From Oscillospiraceae bacterium (GTDB taxonomy: Bacteria > Bacillota > Clostridia > Oscillospirales > Oscillospiraceae): a DNA stretch of 17,543 nucleotides. The notes under the pieces were generated by a model. The model searched no databases, was not told the DNA's origin, and saw only the letters and a program-made list of their open reading frames with translations. The position numbers and the translations under genes are program-made. Below are positions 14,554 to 17,543 of this stretch, in pieces. The DNA is taken from NCBI GenBank assembly GCA_029009035.1, contig JAQXJQ010000028.1:1-17543 (forward strand), written 5' to 3'. Position 1 is the stretch's first letter; the number at the start of each line of letters is the position of its first letter.

Positions 14554-15802
14554 CGTCGGTCTCCCTGGGCAGCCGGATCACCCGAATTTCCATGACCCGG
14601 TGATGCTCCACCCGGGTGACGGTGACATCCAGCGTTTCCCACACAAAATGGTCCCCCGGTTCGGGGACACGGCCCAGCTGGGCCATGACCCAGCCGGAAA
14701 CGGTGGCCGCGTCATCTTCTCCGGTGAGGGAGAAGAGGTCGTACATATCGTCCAGGTCGGCGGAGCAGGAGATGAGATAGCTTCCGTCCTCCTGCTTGCG
14801 GAACAGCTCGATCACCTCGTCGTGCTCGTCCCAAATCTCGCCCACCAGCTCTTCCACGATGTCCTCCAGGGTGAGGATGCCCTCGGTGCCGCCGTATTCG
14901 TCCACCACGATGGCCATGTGGGTCTTGGTTTTCTGGAACTGCCGCATGAGATCGTCGATCTTGGTGGAAGGGGCGATGTGAAGCACCGGGTGGATCAGAG
15001 GGGAGAGCTCCGTTCTGCCGTGGTAGCGGGCGGAGAACAGATCCTTCTGGTGGAGCACGCCCACCACATTGTCCAGCGTCTCGTGGTAGACGGGCATTCT
15101 GGAATAGCCCTCCGCGGCGAACAGCGCCGCCGCCTCGTCCATGGTGGCGCAGTCCTCGATGGCGATGACGTCCACTCTGGGGGTGAGGATGTCGCCCACC
15201 TTCAGGCTGTCAAACCGGATGGCGGAGCAAATGAGACGGCTTTCCTCCCGGTCGAGGCTGCCCTGATCCTCCGCCTCCTCCACCATGGTCACCAGCTCCT
15301 CGTCGGTGATGCCTTCCTCCGAGTGCCTGTGGAACAGGCGGCTGAGCAGACGCTTCCACTGGCGGAACAGAAAGGTGAGGGGGCGGAACACCGCCATGAG
15401 CAGGCGCAGGAAGGGGGCGGAGAAGGCGGCGAAGGCCTCCGGCGACTCCTTGGCCAGACTCTTGGGGGAGACCTCGCCGAAGATGAGGATCACCACGGTC
15501 AGCACCACGGTGGACACCGCCGGGCCGCTGGTGGAGCCAAGCAGGCGGATGAACAGCAGGGTGGACAGGGTGGTGGCCACATTATTCACAATGTTGTTGC
15601 CGATCAGGATGGTGGAGAGCAGCCGGTCGTAATCCTCGGCCATGGCCAGGGTCCTCGCCGCCCGCTTGTCTCCGTTTTCGGCCCGGCTCTTCAGCCGGAT
15701 GCGGTTGAGAGAGGTAAAGGCGGTCTCCGTGGCGGAAAAGTAGGCGGACAGGACCACCATGATCAGCAATATGATCAGCAAAATCGTACTTCCATCGTCC
15801 AT
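14543..15802 (-). CDS. CNNM/CorC-type hemolysin-family membrane protein with CBS pair
   Basis: 419-residue protein of the HlyC/CorC (CNNM) family, linked in several bacteria to Mg2+ or other divalent cation transport; the name hemolysin is historical. Seen: transmembrane DUF21/CNNM domain (about 1-160, with F-S-A-T-E-T-A-F near residue 22, G-N-N-I-V-N-N at 68-74 and F-G-E-V-S-P-K at 108-114), two CBS domains (about 204-260 and 267-325, with D-E-Y-G-G-T-E-G and L-E-D-I-V-E-E-L-V-G-E), and a C-terminal CorC/HlyC domain (about 338-412). The start ATG is complementary to 15800-15802; an upstream in-frame stop excludes longer starts. AGGAG is 11-12 bases upstream, a rather long spacing. First gene of an operon with truA. 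Confidence 0.93.
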   Translation of the reverse strand: MDDGSTILLIILLIMVVLSAYFSATETAFTSLNRIRLKSRAENGDKRAARTLAMAEDYDRLLSTILIGNNIVNNVATTLSTLLFIRLLGSTSGPAVSTVVLTVVILIFGEVSPKSLAKESPEAFAAFSAPFLRLLMAVFRPLTFLFRQWKRLLSRLFHRHSEEGITDEELVTMVEEAEDQGSLDREESRLICSAIRFDSLKVGDILTPRVDVIAIEDCATMDEAAALFAAEGYSRMPVYHETLDNVVGVLHQKDLFSARYHGRTELSPLIHPVLHIAPSTKIDDLMRQFQKTKTHMAIVVDEYGGTEGILTLEDIVEELVGEIWDEHDEVIELFRKQEDGSYLISCSADLDDMYDLFSLTGEDDAATVSGWVMAQLGRVPEPGDHFVWETLDVTVTRVEHHRVMEIRVIRLPRETDDEL

Positions 15803-15857
15803 TTGGACAGATCACTCCTATAGTCTGTATGTATTGCCACTGAGGCATATGTATTGT

Positions 15858-15885
15858 GTTATACCACAAAACGGAGAAAAAGCAA
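15858..15885 (-). promoter_or_regulatory. Putative SigA promoter of the CNNM-truA operon
   Basis: On the minus strand TTGCTT (complement 15880-15885), 16-base spacer, TATAAC (complement 15858-15863) preceded by TG one base upstream. This leaves a leader of about 50 bases before the CNNM start. Plausible but AT-rich surroundings offer alternatives. Confidence 0.6.
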
Positions 15886-15940
15886 GCCTTTTTCCCTGTT
15901 TTGCAATAAAAATATAAGAAAAGCCGCCGGAGCGAAGACC

Positions 15941-15967
15941 GGCGAAAAAGGTTTTGCCTTTTCCGCC
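15941..15967. repeat. Imperfect hairpin between the CNNM promoter and the repeat unit
   Basis: Eleven-base arms GGCGAAAAAGG / CCTTTTCCGCC with one A-C mismatch and a TTTTG loop, followed on the plus strand by GATTTTT. It looks like a terminator, but no plus-strand gene precedes it; a further six-base arm pair (15925-15930 and 15939-15944) overlaps it. Confidence 0.45.
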
Positions 15968-16004
15968 GATTTTTGCAGTCCGCTGTGTCGCAGAAAATGG
16001 ACTC

Positions 16005-16029
16005 GCTGCAGAATGCTCTGTTCTGCAGC
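16005..16029. repeat. Perfect 9-base-pair hairpin
   Basis: Arms GCTGCAGAA / TTCTGCAGC with loop TGCTCTG, 26 bases left of the inverted-module unit. It may be part of the same element, but no partner copy is present on the other side. Confidence 0.5.
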
Positions 16030-16054
16030 AGACCGTTTTGTTTGTCTCCGACGG

Positions 16055-16113
16055 GTGACTTTCTGGCCGACCAGAAAGTCACCAAAGAGTCGCATAAGGG
16101 TTGCACCCTTATG
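16055..16113 (+). repeat. Composite hairpin module, copy 1
   Basis: Outer stem GTGACTTTCTGG / CCAGAAAGTCAC with loop CCGA (16055-16082; one further G-C pair at 16054 and 16083), spacer CAAAGAGT, then inner stem CATAAGGGT / ACCCTTATG with loop TGC (16093-16113). All pairs are Watson-Crick. Confidence 0.8.
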
Positions 16114-16365
16114 TATCCCGCTTGCACACTTTGGAACCATCAACCATCACCGGCGCACTGAGCGGGATACTCTGTTTGCTTCGTATTTGCTGCCGCACAG
16201 CTCGGATGCCCAGCGCCCCAGGATACCGCGCCTGGCTTGAGGCGTGTTGTGGGTAGGCCGGGCACCGAAGAGGGTAAGCACGAAGCGCAGCGGAGAAACC
16301 GCTTGAGACACTCCGCCCAAGGCGCCGACTTGAGGTGGGATTGTATCGTACTGCGCGGCAGGATC

Positions 16366-16424
16366 CATAAGGGCGCAGCCCTTATGCGTGTTTTTGGTTT
16401 CTTTTTGCACGGGCAAAAAGAAAC
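16366..16424 (-). repeat. Composite hairpin module, copy 2 (inverted)
   Basis: Read on the minus strand: outer stem GTTTCTTTTTGC / GCAAAAAGAAAC with loop CCGT, spacer CAAAAACA, then inner stem CATAAGGGC / GCCCTTATG with loop TGC. Same segment lengths as copy 1; 45 of 59 positions identical, with five paired changes that keep both stems perfect. Confidence 0.8.
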
Positions 16425-16465
16425 TCGCCCGCGGGCGAAACTCTGTGAGGCGTTTGAAAAGCTGA

Positions 16466-16490
16466 GCCGCCGGAGCAATGCTCCGGCGGC
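16466..16490 (-). terminator. Terminator of thrS
   Basis: Perfect 11-base-pair stem GCCGCCGGAGC / GCTCCGGCGGC with a three-base loop, 17 bases beyond the thrS stop on the minus strand, followed on that strand by TCAGCTTTTC. Strong stem, modest T run. Confidence 0.7.
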
Positions 16491-16506
16491 GGTGAATTGG
16501 ATTTGA

Positions 16507-17543
16507 TTACTTCTTGGCCTTGCTGTCCACGACGTCCTTCAGCACAGCGGTGAACGCCTCGAAGGACATGGCGCCCAGATCCTCGCCGGAGCGGTGACGG
16601 GGGGAGACGGTGCCGTTCTCCATGTCCCGGTCGCCCACCACCAGCATATAGGGGACCTTCTCCAGGGTGGCCTCGCGGATCTTCTTGCCGATCTTCTCGT
16701 TGCGGTAGTCCACATCCACCCGGAAGCCCATGGCCTCCAGCGCCTTGGCCTTCTCGGCGCAGTAGTCGGCGGCGCGGTCGGTGACGGGCAGGAAGCGGAC
16801 CTGCTCGGGGGCCATCCAGGTGGGCAGAGCACCGGCATAGGTCTCGATGAGGTAGGCCAGGGTGCGCTCATAGCAGCCCAGAGAGGTGCGGTGGATGATA
16901 TAGGGCAGGGCCTTCTCGCCGTTCTCGTCAATATAATACATACCGAACTTCTCGGCCAGCAGCATATCGATCTGAATGGTGACGATGGTGTCCTCCTTGC
17001 CGAACACAGTGTGGTACTGGATGTCCAGCTTGGGGCCGTAGAAGGCGGCCTCGTCAATGCCGATCTCATAGTCCACGCCCAGATCGTCCAGGATCTGGCC
17101 CATGACCTTCTGCGCGGTCTCCCACTGCTCGGCGGTGCCCTCGTACTTGTTGTTGGGGTTGGCGGGATCCCACTGGGAGAAGCGGAAGGTGCACTTGTCC
17201 AGCATGCCCACGGTGTCCAGACAGTACTTGGCCAGCTCCAGACAGCCCTTGAACTCCTCCTCCAGCTGGTCGGGACGGAGCACCAGATGGCCCTCGGAGA
17301 TGGTGAACTGACGCACGCGGATCAGGCCGTGCATCTCGCCGGAGTCCTCGTTGCGGAACAGGGTGGAGGTCTCACCCAGACGCATGGGCAGGTCGCGGTA
17401 GGAGCGCTGGCGGTTCAGATAGACCTGATACTGGAAGGGGCAGGTCATGGGGCGCAGGGCGAAGCACTCCTTCTCCTCGTCGTGGGGGTCGCCCAGAATG
17501 AACATACCGTCCAGATAGTGGTCCCAGTGGCCGGAGATGCGGT
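16507..17543 (-). CDS. thrS: Threonyl-tRNA synthetase (N-terminal part beyond window edge)
   Basis: C-terminal 344 or so residues of threonine-tRNA ligase; the frame stays open through the right edge (R-I-S-G-H-W-D-H-Y before the first visible Met), so the start is outside. Seen, counting from the edge: zinc ligands Cys34 (M-T-C-P), His85 (S-E-G-H) and His217 (I-I-H-R); class II motif 2 F-R-N-E (62-65) with R-V-R-Q-F-T; motif 3 G-C-Y-E-R-T-L-A-Y-L-I-E (222-233); then the anticodon-binding domain (about 245-340) with R-N-E-K-I-G-K-K-I-R and P-Y-M-L-V-V-G-D. Motif 2 reads F-T-I-S-E-G-H rather than the common F-T-Q-D-D-A-H, and G-P-K-L-D-I-Q also departs from the E. coli form, so this is a divergent branch. 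Upstream regulation (for example a T-box) is not in view. Confidence 0.95.
   Translation of the reverse strand, partial: RISGHWDHYLDGMFILGDPHDEEKECFALRPMTCPFQYQVYLNRQRSYRDLPMRLGETSTLFRNEDSGEMHGLIRVRQFTISEGHLVLRPDQLEEEFKGCLELAKYCLDTVGMLDKCTFRFSQWDPANPNNKYEGTAEQWETAQKVMGQILDDLGVDYEIGIDEAAFYGPKLDIQYHTVFGKEDTIVTIQIDMLLAEKFGMYYIDENGEKALPYIIHRTSLGCYERTLAYLIETYAGALPTWMAPEQVRFLPVTDRAADYCAEKAKALEAMGFRVDVDYRNEKIGKKIREATLEKVPYMLVVGDRDMENGTVSPRHRSGEDLGAMSFEAFTAVLKDVVDSKAKK

Larger units (their letters stand above)
16055..16424. repeat. 370-base unit bounded by inverted composite hairpin modules
   Basis: Two 59-base modules in inverted orientation (16055-16113 and complement of 16366-16424) delimit 252 bases of inner sequence. 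Each module has, from outside in, a 12-base-pair hairpin with a CCGA/CCGT loop, an 8-base spacer starting CAAA, and a CATAAGGG hairpin. The arrangement recalls BIME/REP-type extragenic repeats or a MITE, but no transposase, target-site duplication or GTAG REP tetranucleotide was found. The inner part has its own 10-base inverted repeat (16113-16122 and 16161-16170). Nature and mobility are unknown. Confidence 0.6.
15803..16506. other. 704-base gene-free interval rich in inverted repeats
   Basis: Between the CNNM and thrS genes no convincing coding region is seen: short open frames on both strands lack ribosome sites and read through hairpins. It holds the CNNM promoter (15858-15885), hairpins at 15941-15967 and 16005-16029, the 370-base unit with two inverted modules (16055-16424), a 14-base palindrome (16425-16438) and the thrS terminator (16466-16490). 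No tRNA, riboswitch or CRISPR pattern was recognised. Confidence 0.7.

Noticed and set aside
14600..15823. 407-residue plus-strand open frame opposite the CNNM gene, and 13783-14595 opposite truA
   Set aside because: Shadows of clearly coding minus-strand genes; the second also runs into the bidirectional terminator.
16366..16396. CATAAGGG hairpin followed by a T run as a plus-strand terminator
   Set aside because: No plus-strand gene precedes it, and the other copy lacks a comparable T run; it belongs to the repeated module.
15854..16506. Short open frames on both strands in the gap before thrS
   Set aside because: No convincing ribosome sites, they pass through perfect hairpins, and they overlap each other; better explained by the repeat unit.

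Overview
The window reads as a piece of a GC-rich, spore-forming Gram-positive chromosome. An Oscillospiraceae-like Clostridia (the Flavonifractor / Oscillibacter / Intestinimonas neighbourhood) is my best guess. The evidence is strong purine-rich ribosome binding sites before almost every gene, a recognisable spoIIID sporulation regulator, Gram-positive-style lipoproteins with long wall-spanning linkers, a clostridial-style threonyl-tRNA synthetase and butyrate-type CoA enzymes. The genus is inference; no rRNA or marker gene is present to settle it.

Left part (1-5830, + strand): one tightly packed operon that continues from beyond the left edge. It encodes the end of a dipeptide/oligopeptide ABC permease (DppC type), its two ATPases (DppD and DppF types), two tandem paralogous thiolases and a 3-hydroxyacyl-CoA dehydrogenase. 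Neighbours overlap or are 13-24 bases apart, each with its own Shine-Dalgarno, so a transported compound is probably coupled to CoA-ester chemistry. A GC-rich hairpin (5843-5868) ends this unit. A beta-lactamase-fold serine hydrolase follows (5914-7032), closed by a clear terminator.

Middle part (7140-12187): spoIIID stands alone with a good SigE-like promoter and a shared terminator. Facing it, on the minus strand, is a two-gene operon of cysteine desulfurase then MATE exporter, driven by a textbook SigA promoter. Divergent from it is a ThrE-type threonine/serine exporter translationally coupled to a YjjG-family HAD phosphatase.

Right part (12188-17543): a two-gene lipoprotein operon (SGNH hydrolase with a Pro-Glu linker, then a DUF4358-like lipoprotein) has its own extended -10 promoter with a palindrome at the start point. 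It converges on truA, with a perfect 34-base bidirectional terminator between them. truA is preceded by, and overlaps, a CNNM/CorC-type CBS membrane protein. A 704-base gene-free gap follows, then thrS, which runs off the right edge.

The most unusual object is in that gap. Two composite hairpin modules of 59 bases lie in inverted orientation and bound a 370-base unit (16055-16424). They differ at 14 positions, of which 10 form five compensatory base-pair changes, so the structure rather than the sequence appears to be maintained. Other points of interest are the paired thiolases with diverged substrate loops, the Asp-for-Ser signature in the second transporter ATPase, the SigE-like spoIIID promoter and the palindrome at the lipoprotein operon start.
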